In this document: positions 47,026 through 54,660 of the stretch, in pieces | How positions within the stretch are numbered: position 1 is the stretch's first letter | Layout: the number at the start of each line of letters is the position of its first letter | Source of the DNA: Fluctibacter halophilus | Lineage (GTDB): Bacteria; Pseudomonadota; Gammaproteobacteria; Enterobacterales; Alteromonadaceae | Length of the DNA stretch: 64,000 bases | Reading direction: 5' to 3' | NCBI RefSeq assembly: GCF_020687825.1 | Contig: NZ_JAJEWP010000002.1 | Coordinates: forward strand, 124,001-188,000 | Translations under genes and position numbers: made by a program | Notes under the pieces: model-generated | Databases searched by the model: none | Told to the model about the DNA's origin: nothing | The model's input: only the letters and a program-made list of their open reading frames with translations

Positions 47026-47723
47026 GTTCGGTTTTCTTGATTAGCGTTATCTTCGCAAGTCTGGCTATTGCAAGACCGATTGTGGTGGCCAGCGACCACT
47101 GGCCGGGCTATTCCCAACCGGACGAACAGGGCATTTACGACCGCTTATTGAAGCGGGTGTTTAAGGGCAATCGGGTAATCTTCCTGCAAGGGCACTACGG
47201 TGGATTGTCGGCACGGTTTCTGGATGGTCGCGCGGATATCCTGGTCGGCGCCTATGCGGATGACCACCCTGGCTTTTGGCGTCCCCAGTGGCATCTGGAT
47301 ATTCAGGCGCCACTGATGTTGTTGTATGACAACAAGCGTCATCATATCGAAGCGCCGAAGGACCTGGCGGGTCTGGTGCTGGCATGGTATCGGGGTTATG
47401 ACTTTGCCCGTTTTATTCCATCAGACGTGGTGCATTATCCGGTTGAGCAAGGCAGCAGGGGCTTGTCGCTGTTATCAGCACAGCGCATCGATGGGGTACT
47501 CGAGTACACCAATCATATCAAACCCGACGCCGGCTTTGCGCAACTGCAAATCGTGCCAGAGCGCCGTCTGTGGCTGGTGTTTCAGCCCAACGACACCGGC
47601 CGGGCGCTGGCAACGCAATATGATCAGGCGATGGAAGCCTTGTACCAATCCGGCGAATTGCAGGCGATCTACGCTGAGCGATTTGCTGTCGCCCGATTTC
47701 CCCGCTGGGCACAACCGGAATAA
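46998..47723 (+). CDS. Periplasmic solute-binding-protein-like protein, function unknown
   Basis: A 241-residue secreted protein starting at TTG, behind GGGGGCG; no ATG or GTG lies before the hydrophobic segment. The signal peptide is residues 1-25 (FRLSSVFLISVIFASLAIA). The mature part, starting RPIVVASDHWPGYSQPDEQGIYDRLL, looks like a class-3 substrate-binding fold with PKDLAGLVLAWYRGYDF as the second-lobe entry. No transporter genes are near. It is similar in type, not obviously in sequence, to the gene at 30005. It overlaps the DUF1289 gene. Confidence 0.62.
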   Translation: MGRRTIFRLSSVFLISVIFASLAIARPIVVASDHWPGYSQPDEQGIYDRLLKRVFKGNRVIFLQGHYGGLSARFLDGRADILVGAYADDHPGFWRPQWHLDIQAPLMLLYDNKRHHIEAPKDLAGLVLAWYRGYDFARFIPSDVVHYPVEQGSRGLSLLSAQRIDGVLEYTNHIKPDAGFAQLQIVPERRLWLVFQPNDTGRALATQYDQAMEALYQSGELQAIYAERFAVARFPRWAQPE

Positions 47724-47730
47724 CGGCTGA

Positions 47731-48615
47731 TCAACGTTGTTCGGTCATCGCCTGCCAGTTATCCAGGATGTCAGGCCACACCGCTTGAGGCAGGGTATGT
47801 CCCATGTGTTCGATGGCCAGCAGTCGCCCGTTGCCGAGCGCCTGTGCGGTCGCCTGTCCCTGCGCAAAGGGGACCAGCGGATCGGCTTTACCGTGGATCA
47901 CCAGTGAAGGAACCTTCAGGCTGGCCAATGCCGAGCGCCGGTCCTGTTGGGTCAAAATGGCACTGAGCTGACGTCGCAGACTGCCCACCCGCATGCCCCG
48001 TTGCTGGGCACGCTGGATCAATGCTGCGGTGTAGTCGCGATCAAACGGATACACGGTGCCATTCAAGCGGTGCCATAAGGCGAGGGTGTGTTGCAGGAAA
48101 CCATCCTTGTCTCGCCTCGGCGTGCGAGCCATGTGCATTAGCAACGACCAGTTGGGACCCGGGCGCAGCGGTGCTCCCGGGCTCGACATCACTGAGGTCA
48201 TGGTGAGGCTGCGCTTTGGCTGTTGCAGCGCCATGGTTTGGGCAATCATGCCTCCCATGGACGCGCCAAACAGGTGGGCCTGTTGCACGTCAAGTTGGTC
48301 AAGCAGTTGCCAGCCATCCTCGGCCATATCCGTCAGGCTGTAAGCGCTGGTGCGGGTCATGCCCAGCCGCTGTCGGGTCAGTAACCAGTTGCCGGGAACA
48401 CCAAGGGCGTGCAAATGGGTACTTTGGCCGGCATCACGGTTATCGAAACGGATGACCCTGAAGCCCCGGTCTACTAGCGACTGACAAAAGCCATCGTGCC
48501 AATGGATCAATTGCATGCCCAGCCCCATGATCAGCAGTACCACCGGCGCATCCCGGTTACCCAGATCGTCCACACACAACTCAATCGACTCGTTAACAGG
48601 CCATTGTTGGGTCAT
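47731..48615 (-). CDS. Alpha/beta hydrolase
   Basis: A 294-residue cytoplasmic hydrolase of the epoxide-hydrolase/esterase type. LLIMGLGMQLIHW is the oxyanion-hole region and RVIRFDNRDAGQS a typical strand. GASMGGMIAQTMA carries the nucleophile Ser, HGKADPLVP the Asp and EHMGHTLP the His, so the triad is complete. The ATG at 48615 overlaps the stop of the upstream hydrolase by 4 bases; the two are one unit. The DNRDxG motif is common among esterases acting on small esters or lactones; the substrate cannot be named. Confidence 0.85.
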   Translation of the reverse strand: MTQQWPVNESIELCVDDLGNRDAPVVLLIMGLGMQLIHWHDGFCQSLVDRGFRVIRFDNRDAGQSTHLHALGVPGNWLLTRQRLGMTRTSAYSLTDMAEDGWQLLDQLDVQQAHLFGASMGGMIAQTMALQQPKRSLTMTSVMSSPGAPLRPGPNWSLLMHMARTPRRDKDGFLQHTLALWHRLNGTVYPFDRDYTAALIQRAQQRGMRVGSLRRQLSAILTQQDRRSALASLKVPSLVIHGKADPLVPFAQGQATAQALGNGRLLAIEHMGHTLPQAVWPDILDNWQAMTEQR

Positions 48616-49403
48616 GTCATTGACCTTGGCCGTTGACGGGGAAAGGCCCACGACAAGCCACTGGGGGGCGTGAACGGCCTCCAGTGGCCATCCGCCTGCG
48701 CCAGCCTGTCAGCCAGCAGCCACAGCACCTGAGGATGGTGGCCCATGCCGAGGTGGCTGGCCGATACGGCGATGTTTTCACTGTTGGGACTGAGCTGTGG
48801 AATACAACTGGCGCGATAGTGGATAATGCCGTCGGTACGGCTGTACACCGCCGTGGTGGGGACATCGAGCGGCGCGCGCAAACGTTGATGAGCTTCCTGG
48901 GGCAGGTGTCGCAACGGGCGGTTCAGTTGACGAAACAATCCCGCAATCCACGGCAGACTGCTGTGGGTGTTGGCAAACGGACTGCCCAGGGTGATCACCT
49001 GCCTGACGTGATCGGGCACCAGGCGGGCGATTTCCCGTGCCAGCAAGCCGCCCAGGCTCCAGCCGATCAGGCTGACCGGACGGGCCTGCTCAAACCGAAA
49101 CTGCAGGAAACGATTAAGTAGCCGATCGGAAATGTATGGATAGCCAGCGCGCAGATCTCGGCCGGTGTTGGCCCCCAATTGCCAACCTTCCACACGGTAG
49201 CCCAATTGCTTCAGGTATTGTCGCATCGGCAGGGTTACCACGTCGGTGGTGGTGAAACCAGGGATCACCATGACCGGATGACCGTCGCCCTGTGGTGCGG
49301 TTTTGAGCAGCGGCATCAGCACGCCACTGAGGCCCAGTTCAAGCATGGCACGGCTTTCCAATAAGGCGTTCAGTCTGGGCGGCAGTTGCAACGGTGACGT
49401 CAT
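48612..49403 (-). CDS. Alpha/beta hydrolase (lipase-like)
   Basis: A 263-residue protein with VMVIPGFTTTDVVTLPMR (oxyanion region) and SLIGWSLGGLLAREIA (nucleophile Ser in GWSLGG). SRTDGIIHYRASC supplies an acid residue and SASHLGMGHHPQVL the histidines, as in PGAP1/triacylglycerol-lipase-like hydrolases. No signal peptide is seen. ATG 49403 is chosen because AGAGGA is 5 bases upstream; the frame opens at a TTG five codons earlier. It is coupled to the next hydrolase gene by a 4-base overlap. Confidence 0.82.
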   Translation of the reverse strand: MTSPLQLPPRLNALLESRAMLELGLSGVLMPLLKTAPQGDGHPVMVIPGFTTTDVVTLPMRQYLKQLGYRVEGWQLGANTGRDLRAGYPYISDRLLNRFLQFRFEQARPVSLIGWSLGGLLAREIARLVPDHVRQVITLGSPFANTHSSLPWIAGLFRQLNRPLRHLPQEAHQRLRAPLDVPTTAVYSRTDGIIHYRASCIPQLSPNSENIAVSASHLGMGHHPQVLWLLADRLAQADGHWRPFTPPSGLSWAFPRQRPRSMT

Positions 49404-49546
49404 CAGGTTCCTCTGCAAGGTACGTATTTGGCAGTGGTGAATGCCGGTAAGGAATACTTCGTGTTACGTTAAATGGCACAAAAAATCAACACTTTCTGTG
49501 CACAAACCGGGCAACAAAAAAGGCCGCATTTTTTGTTTGCCTCAGT

Positions 49547-49552
49547 TATAAT
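49547..49552 (+). promoter_or_regulatory. Perfect -10 element before the HDOD gene
   Basis: TATAAT lies 37 bases before the HDOD ATG. No good -35 stands 16-18 bases upstream, so the promoter may need an activator or be chance. Confidence 0.3.
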
Positions 49553-49589
49553 CAGCCACTCAATTTTTGTACAAGCCCTGATCATTTCT

Positions 49590-50423
49590 ATGCAACTGAC
49601 TGAGTACGCTGAGAAAGCATCTGAATCCTTCGTTCTGCCAGACGTGTGTCTGACCATCCGTCGTATGCTGGATGACGACAATTCGGCGATTGAAGACATC
49701 GCCACGGTGGTCAGTACTGATCCGTCGCTCACCTCGAAGTTGCTGAAGCTGGCCAACAGTCCGTTATTTCGTTTCCGGTCACAGGTTGACAGCATCACCA
49801 AAGCGGTCAATGTGATCGGTGGGGAAGCCTTGTATAATCTGGTCATGGCAGAAACCGCCAGCAGTGCGTTCAGTCACTTCTCCAATGACGATGTGGACCT
49901 ACAGCGGTTCTGGAAACTCAGCATGTACGCAGGCCTTATCGCCAAGCATCTGGCCAAGCAATCCCGGGTACGCGGCAGCGAGCGCTTCTTCCTGTTAGGG
50001 TTGTTGCATAACCTGGGTGAATTGGTGGTGGCCAAGCATCAGCCTGAGGCCGCCAAAGCCTGTGCTGAGTACTCCAAGCAAGTGTCACCCTGGCAAAAGC
50101 AACAACAGGTGCTGGGCTTTACCTATGCCCAGTGCAGCGCTGAAATCCTCAAGGCCTGGCAATTGCCTGTGCAGCTGCATTATGCAGTGGAAAACCTGCA
50201 CAACGAAAGTAAAGCATTGACCAACAAAGAAATTGCCATTCTGTTTACCGCCATTCGCGCCGCCGCAGCAGTGGTGAGTGATGGCATGTATCAGGTGCAG
50301 GACCTGGTCAACCCGTTGGTGCTCAACAGTGCCGGTCTGGATGATGAGTCACTGGATGATGCCATCCACTTCACCACACTGGAAGCCAATAAGATGCTGG
50401 CGATCATGGCGCCTTCTTCGTGA
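49590..50423 (+). CDS. HDOD domain protein
   Basis: A 277-residue cytoplasmic protein, essentially one HDOD domain (about 12-215), an HD-phosphodiesterase relative usually without metal ligands. VVSTDPSLTSKLLKLANSPLF is the family signature, and FFLLGLLHNLGELVVAKHQPE replaces the HD motif (HN instead of HD), so hydrolysis is not expected. HDOD proteins act in signalling, often with cyclic-di-GMP or chemotaxis networks. The frame opens 39 codons earlier, but similarity begins at MQLTEYAEKASESFVLPD. It is monocistronic, divergent from the hydrolase pair. Confidence 0.86.
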   Translation: MQLTEYAEKASESFVLPDVCLTIRRMLDDDNSAIEDIATVVSTDPSLTSKLLKLANSPLFRFRSQVDSITKAVNVIGGEALYNLVMAETASSAFSHFSNDDVDLQRFWKLSMYAGLIAKHLAKQSRVRGSERFFLLGLLHNLGELVVAKHQPEAAKACAEYSKQVSPWQKQQQVLGFTYAQCSAEILKAWQLPVQLHYAVENLHNESKALTNKEIAILFTAIRAAAAVVSDGMYQVQDLVNPLVLNSAGLDDESLDDAIHFTTLEANKMLAIMAPSS

Positions 50424-50567
50424 TAGAGGCGCATCAGTAAGTTGCGCTGATACACAGGTATCAAATTGCATATCTTCTGCAAAAAATGCGCCTTGCAGGG
50501 CTGAACTTTGCGTGCTGGTCGGGTAAACTGCTGATTTTGCAACGCCAACCAACGCCTGATTGCCTGA

Positions 50568-51362
50568 ATGAAGAAAACGCTGCTGATCCTTTGCTGCGCA
50601 TTTGCCAGTAATACTTATGCTCAACTGGATGCCATTGATGATCTGTTCCTGTCGGATACGCCGATTTACGGAGAGCAGGTCAAAACCTTCACCATGACCG
50701 GAGAGCTGGGCATACTCGAAGCCACCGGTAATACTCAGGGAACCACCCTGACCGGCAAGGTCAATGCCAAGCACAACCTGCTGGACTGGCATCATCAGTA
50801 CACCGTCAATTTCCTGTATAAACGCAATGACCGCGACCTGGAAGACGGCAGTTCGGAGAGCTTTACCAGCGCGCAGCGGGTGTTTCTCTCCACCCAGTCG
50901 GAATACAAGTTGGAAGATCCCAATCATCGCCTGTTCATCTACGGTGAGTACGAAGACGATCGCTTCAATGGCTATGATTACCAGGCTGCGATGGCGGTGG
51001 GTTGGAGCACCCAGGTGTGGGACACCAAAGACAGTGAGTTACGCTACAGTGTGGGGCCCGGCTACGCGGTGTCTCGGGTCGATGATGGCAGTGACGGTGA
51101 CGACCAGATGGGGTTGATTGTCAGGGCCGCATTGGAATATGAAAAAAAGCTGACCGAGACATCCACCTTCCGACAGTTTTTCAGCACCGAGACAGACACT
51201 GATTTTTCCCGTTCGGTATCAGAAACATCTCTGGCGGCACGTATTAACGGTGCGTTGGCGATGAAGCTGTCGCTCAACATGATCCACAATACCCGGCCAC
51301 AGCATGTGGGCAGTTCACTGGACACGGAAACGGCGGTAACACTGGTATATAACTTTTTCTGA
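50568..51362 (+). CDS. DUF481 outer-membrane beta-barrel protein (salt-induced OMP type), copy 1
   Basis: A 264-residue exported protein with signal peptide LLILCCAFASNTYA. The mature part is alternating beta strands of a DUF481 barrel: FTMTGELGILEATGNTQGTT, SEYKLEDPNHRLFIYGEYEDD and RYSVGPGYAVSR. It ends in VYNFF, the C-terminal aromatic signature recognised by the BAM complex. The family includes YdiY and salt-stress-induced outer-membrane proteins; the role is unproven. It is the longer of two tandem copies, with an extra QLDAIDDLFLSDTPIYGEQ segment after the signal peptide. A TAAACT -10-like element lies at 50524. Confidence 0.85.
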   Translation: MKKTLLILCCAFASNTYAQLDAIDDLFLSDTPIYGEQVKTFTMTGELGILEATGNTQGTTLTGKVNAKHNLLDWHHQYTVNFLYKRNDRDLEDGSSESFTSAQRVFLSTQSEYKLEDPNHRLFIYGEYEDDRFNGYDYQAAMAVGWSTQVWDTKDSELRYSVGPGYAVSRVDDGSDGDDQMGLIVRAALEYEKKLTETSTFRQFFSTETDTDFSRSVSETSLAARINGALAMKLSLNMIHNTRPQHVGSSLDTETAVTLVYNFF

Positions 51363-51483
51363 GTGTGTGTAGCAGTCACAACTTCGTTGCCCCGGCGGTA
51401 GATGGGGTAGACTGTACACGCTTACTGAGCATCACAAACGCCAATCAGGCCAAGGCCTTTAAAGGATAAATGGAAAGAAAGCT

Positions 51484-52221
51484 ATGAAAAAAACGTTGAT
51501 TGCAACTGCCTTGCTGTGTGCAACCTCTGCCTATGCACAGGATGAAACCAAACCGTTCACCATGGACGGCGAGTTCGGCCTGATTGTGACGACCGGTAAT
51601 ACCGAAACCACCTCGGTCAAAGGTCGTTTGGCTGCGCACCAGGAGCTGGAGAGCTGGAGTAACGATTTCGTCGCCGAAGCCCTGTACAAGAAAGATGAAG
51701 TGGCGCTGGACAATGGTGAAGAAGACAGTCAGACCACGGCACAGAAATACTTCCTGTCAGGCCAGGGTAACTACAAACTGGAAAACCCCGACCACCGGCT
51801 GTTCGTGTTCGGCTCGTATGAAGATGACCGCTTCAGCAGCTATGACTACCAGTCGACCCTGGCAGTGGGTTGGAGCCAGAAGTTGTGGGGCGACAAAACC
51901 AGCAAGTTTGAATACAGCATCGGTCCGGGTTATTCCTATGCCAAAACTGAGGAAGGCGAATCGGTCAGCGGCATGATTGTGCGGGCGGCGTTGGACTACC
52001 AATGGAAGATTTCTGACAGCGCGACCTTCAAGCAGTTGCTGAGCACTGAGGTGGGTTCTGACAATACCAAGTCAAAATCTGAAACCAGCCTGTCGGCGCA
52101 AATCAATGGCTCATTGGCGATGAAGTTGTCCCTGACACTGGATCACAACACTGACGTCGCGGATGGCACCGAGAACCTTGATACCCAGACCGCTGTGACG
52201 CTGGTCTACACCTTCCTGTAA
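51484..52221 (+). CDS. DUF481 outer-membrane beta-barrel protein, copy 2
   Basis: A 245-residue paralogue of the preceding gene, 121 bases downstream and in the same direction. Signal peptide ends TSAYAQ. FTMDGEFGLIVTTGNTETTSVKG, GNYKLENPDHRLFVFGSYEDDRF and FEYSIGPGYSY align with copy 1 throughout, and the end VTLVYTFL keeps a near-terminal Phe. AAAGGATAAATGG precedes the start and a TAGACT element lies at 51408, so it may have its own promoter. The tandem pair looks like a duplication with divergence, perhaps for different salinity or envelope conditions (inference). Confidence 0.85.
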   Translation: MKKTLIATALLCATSAYAQDETKPFTMDGEFGLIVTTGNTETTSVKGRLAAHQELESWSNDFVAEALYKKDEVALDNGEEDSQTTAQKYFLSGQGNYKLENPDHRLFVFGSYEDDRFSSYDYQSTLAVGWSQKLWGDKTSKFEYSIGPGYSYAKTEEGESVSGMIVRAALDYQWKISDSATFKQLLSTEVGSDNTKSKSETSLSAQINGSLAMKLSLTLDHNTDVADGTENLDTQTAVTLVYTFL

Positions 52222-52260
52222 GCCTTCACGCTGCATGGGGCCATGGCCCTATGCCATGTG

Positions 52261-52659
52261 TCACAACCACTGTAAGCCTGCGTACGATGCCGTGCGCAGG
52301 GACTGCAGGCGGCTTTGCAAATCACCGACATGGATCTCGAGTTTATGACCGTCGGGATCCAGAAAGTAATACGACTGTCCTTCACTGCTGTTGTCCTGCC
52401 ACTGTGGGGCATTGGCCAGTCGTAACTTGTTGCATTGCAACTCAAACCCTTCTGCGGTGACGCTCAGGGCAATGTGGGAATAATCCTTGGCCGGCTGACT
52501 GGTGCCTTTGCTCAGACATAGCCACAGACTGTCCTGACTGAGGTATGCGCCATTGTCCCAGCGCGCATGGGGTTTAAACCCCAGTACTTGGGTATAAAAT
52601 GTCAGGGCGCGATCGAGATTGCTGACGGTCAATGTCAGGTGGTTTAAGCCACTGGCCAC
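52261..52659 (-). CDS. FosA-like VOC-family glutathione transferase homologue
   Basis: A 132-residue protein clearly related to fosfomycin glutathione transferases: NHLTLTVSNLDRALTFY, HARWDNGAYL, LWLCLS and YYFLDPDGHKLEIHVGDL. Metal ligands His7, His62 and Glu108 are kept, as are Thr9, Ser92, Ser96, Tyr98 and Arg117. Two positions that are Lys90 and Arg93 in Pseudomonas FosA (from memory) are Gln88 and Ser91 here, so fosfomycin activity is uncertain. The start is GTG with GGAG 7 bases upstream, which puts the first ligand at residue 7 as in FosA. It overlaps the stop of the outer-membrane gene by one base, so it belongs to that operon. Confidence 0.82.
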   Translation of the reverse strand: MASGLNHLTLTVSNLDRALTFYTQVLGFKPHARWDNGAYLSQDSLWLCLSKGTSQPAKDYSHIALSVTAEGFELQCNKLRLANAPQWQDNSSEGQSYYFLDPDGHKLEIHVGDLQSRLQSLRTASYAGLQWL

Positions 52660-53900
52660 TACTGCGCTCCTATTCGGTATTGCACGGTCAGCCGTGCTGC
52701 GTTGCTGTCTTGCTGACTCGAAACATCCAGCATCGGGCGATTGGCCGCGCGACTCGTGTTGTGTTGCCACTCGACGCCCCATTGCCAGTGTTCACTAATA
52801 TCCTGACGCCAGGCCAGGGTCCAGGCATGGCCGTCGCTGTCGTTGGGATCGTCCGGACGCACGTCATCCTCATCCACCTCAACACGTTCCCAACGCACCG
52901 ACAGGCGACCATCACCAAATCGCTGGGTCAGCATGATATAGACGCTGTCGAAGTCGGCATACACATAGCGTTGTCCCATCAGTGTACTGCCCGACATCCA
53001 TTGCCCAATCAGACGTGTGCCGTTGCTGAAATCGTGCTGCCAGGCGAGGCTGTGGAAACGGGTATCCCAGGCATACAATCGCTGGTCGTTAACCGCATTG
53101 GGGTTGGCATTGTTGTCGTAGTAGTAATAGCGCAGTTCGCTTTGGTTGAAATACGCCAGATGGGCACCAACGTAAAATCCGGTGCGCCCGTCAATCTCAT
53201 GGAAAGGCTCGACCCAGGCCGGGTGCCACAGGCCGTAATAGCTGGTGACCGATGGGTAGGGGGCAAAATTCAGCCGATCATTGTTCAGCGTCTGACGGTC
53301 ATGTAACCCGAAACCGCGCCAGGAAATCACCGTACCCAGGGGGTCGTTGCCCCGGTATGCACCGACATGAAGCTCCCAGGACCAGGGGCTACGCACCGCA
53401 CGTCCGGGACGATACAGGGTCAATTCGAGACCGGGAATCCGCAGTTCCTCACCGATCCAGCTATTGATGTAGGAGTTGGTGTAGGTGTAGGGCGATAACC
53501 AGCCCACATCGACATTTTCCAGCGACATGCGCGGGTAGAAAAAACCCGCCCGTCCACGCCATTTGACCGGGCCTGCCATCAGTGGTTTGTATTCCAACTG
53601 GGCCTGGGTCAGGCCCAGTTTCTGATCACCGTCGGTATAGCCGTTGGCGGTGATGTCGACGGACCAGGCGCTGCCAATGTCCTGTCGGACGTTGAGCACC
53701 GCCTGATACAGTTGCAGTGGGTTATCGTCCTCACTGTAGCGTAACAGGCCGGTGCCACTGTCAATAAAGCTGGTGTCACCCGTGCTGTGTTGTGCGCCAA
53801 GCTGAATGAGGCCCTGCCATTCGGCAGCCTGAACGTTTGCTACCAGCGAGCTCAACAACAAGGCCAATCCTGCGAAGATAAGCCGACACTTAGTAGTCAT
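52659..53900 (-). CDS. Predicted outer-membrane beta-barrel protein, function unknown
   Basis: A 413-residue exported protein. The signal peptide ends ANVQA; the mature chain starts AEWQGLIQLGAQHSTGDTSFID. Alternating aromatic strands run throughout (GFYVGAHLAYFNQSELRYYYY, RLYAWDTRFHSLAWQHDF), and the last strand is ARLTVQYRIGAQ, so the usual terminal Phe is missing. I do not recognise a named family; it resembles porin-like proteins annotated as hypothetical in marine gammaproteobacteria. ATG 53900 follows GGAG and overlaps the cupredoxin gene by 11 bases. Coupling with that gene suggests the barrel and the copper protein share one process. Confidence 0.75.
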   Translation of the reverse strand: MTTKCRLIFAGLALLLSSLVANVQAAEWQGLIQLGAQHSTGDTSFIDSGTGLLRYSEDDNPLQLYQAVLNVRQDIGSAWSVDITANGYTDGDQKLGLTQAQLEYKPLMAGPVKWRGRAGFFYPRMSLENVDVGWLSPYTYTNSYINSWIGEELRIPGLELTLYRPGRAVRSPWSWELHVGAYRGNDPLGTVISWRGFGLHDRQTLNNDRLNFAPYPSVTSYYGLWHPAWVEPFHEIDGRTGFYVGAHLAYFNQSELRYYYYDNNANPNAVNDQRLYAWDTRFHSLAWQHDFSNGTRLIGQWMSGSTLMGQRYVYADFDSVYIMLTQRFGDGRLSVRWERVEVDEDDVRPDDPNDSDGHAWTLAWRQDISEHWQWGVEWQHNTSRAANRPMLDVSSQQDSNAARLTVQYRIGAQ

Positions 53901-54531
53901 TGAAGGTCTCCGTGGTTTTCTCATAGCCGCTGAGGTCGCGCAGCAGATCCTCGCTGAGGGTGTGTGTCCACTGGCTGCTGTCGGTCACGTCCAGCGTACG
54001 TACCAGGGTTTCTTCATTGTCCTGAATGCGGGGGTGCCACAGGTTGACCTGGTAGCGTCCTGCCGGAATATCGAGCGTTACACTGCCCTGGCGGTCGGCT
54101 TTGGCAAAGTAGGGCGTGTCGACCACCTTGACGTAACCCAACATCCAGTCATGGATGTTACAGCCCATCTCAACGGTACCATGTTGATCAAAGGCAACCG
54201 GTGCGGCGTCTGTACCGGAATAAAGGCGTAGTTCAAAGGTCTTTGCCGGTGAAAACGAATACACGTGGTGCTTGATGGAGTCGGAGTTGGGAAACGCCAC
54301 TTCGCTACCGCGCTGCACCACCAGAATGTGGGGCACGAATTGTTTGTCGATTTGATCCATCACCGCGGGGGCGGCCGGTGTGTCGGGTCGCGGTGTATCA
54401 AGGGGGGTTGCATAGACCACCGCTTGTGGCAGCGGGACGCCCTGGTTATCGAGTACCTGCACGGACAGGGTTGCGGCTGCTGCCGGTAATGCCAGTACAC
54501 CGAAAATGCTGCTGAGCACACGCCACATCAT
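53890..54531 (-). CDS. Periplasmic cupredoxin-like protein (MauL-type)
   Basis: A 213-residue exported protein, signal peptide to about residue 20 (GVLALPAAAA). Residues 21-60 look like a carboxypeptidase-regulatory beta domain (VLDNQGVPLPQAVVYATP). Then comes a plastocyanin/amicyanin-like domain: FPNSDSIKHHVYSFSP supplies one copper histidine (88 or 89). MGCNIHDWM supplies Cys124, His127 and Met130 in the C-x2-H-x2-M spacing of amicyanin, so all four type-1 copper ligands are present. Databases call such proteins methylamine utilization proteins, but no methylamine genes are here. GGGGA precedes ATG 54531. It heads an operon with an outer-membrane protein and a FosA-like enzyme. Confidence 0.83.
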   Translation of the reverse strand: MMWRVLSSIFGVLALPAAAATLSVQVLDNQGVPLPQAVVYATPLDTPRPDTPAAPAVMDQIDKQFVPHILVVQRGSEVAFPNSDSIKHHVYSFSPAKTFELRLYSGTDAAPVAFDQHGTVEMGCNIHDWMLGYVKVVDTPYFAKADRQGSVTLDIPAGRYQVNLWHPRIQDNEETLVRTLDVTDSSQWTHTLSEDLLRDLSGYEKTTETFNDY

Positions 54532-54631
54532 GTGTATCCCCTTATTGGATCGGATGGTGACAGGGTGCCACATCCGTTTTTATTTACCCTATCAGAAATG
54601 CGCCCGCGGTTTTTTCTTTCAGCCCAATCAA

Positions 54632-54655
54632 AAACGCCCGCAGGTGCGGGCGTTT
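54632..54655 (-). terminator. Intrinsic terminator after serA
   Basis: A 10-base GC-rich stem (AAACGCCCGC with its complement) and AGGT loop begin 6 bases beyond the serA stop, with TTTTTG following on the minus strand. Confidence 0.87.
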
Positions 54656-54660
54656 GCATA

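Noticed and set aside
46998-47072. Twin-arginine signal in the TTG-start binding-like protein (GRRTIF)
   Set aside because: The motif lacks the full S/T-RR-x-F-L-K pattern and no cofactor-binding protein is predicted; an ordinary Sec signal explains it.
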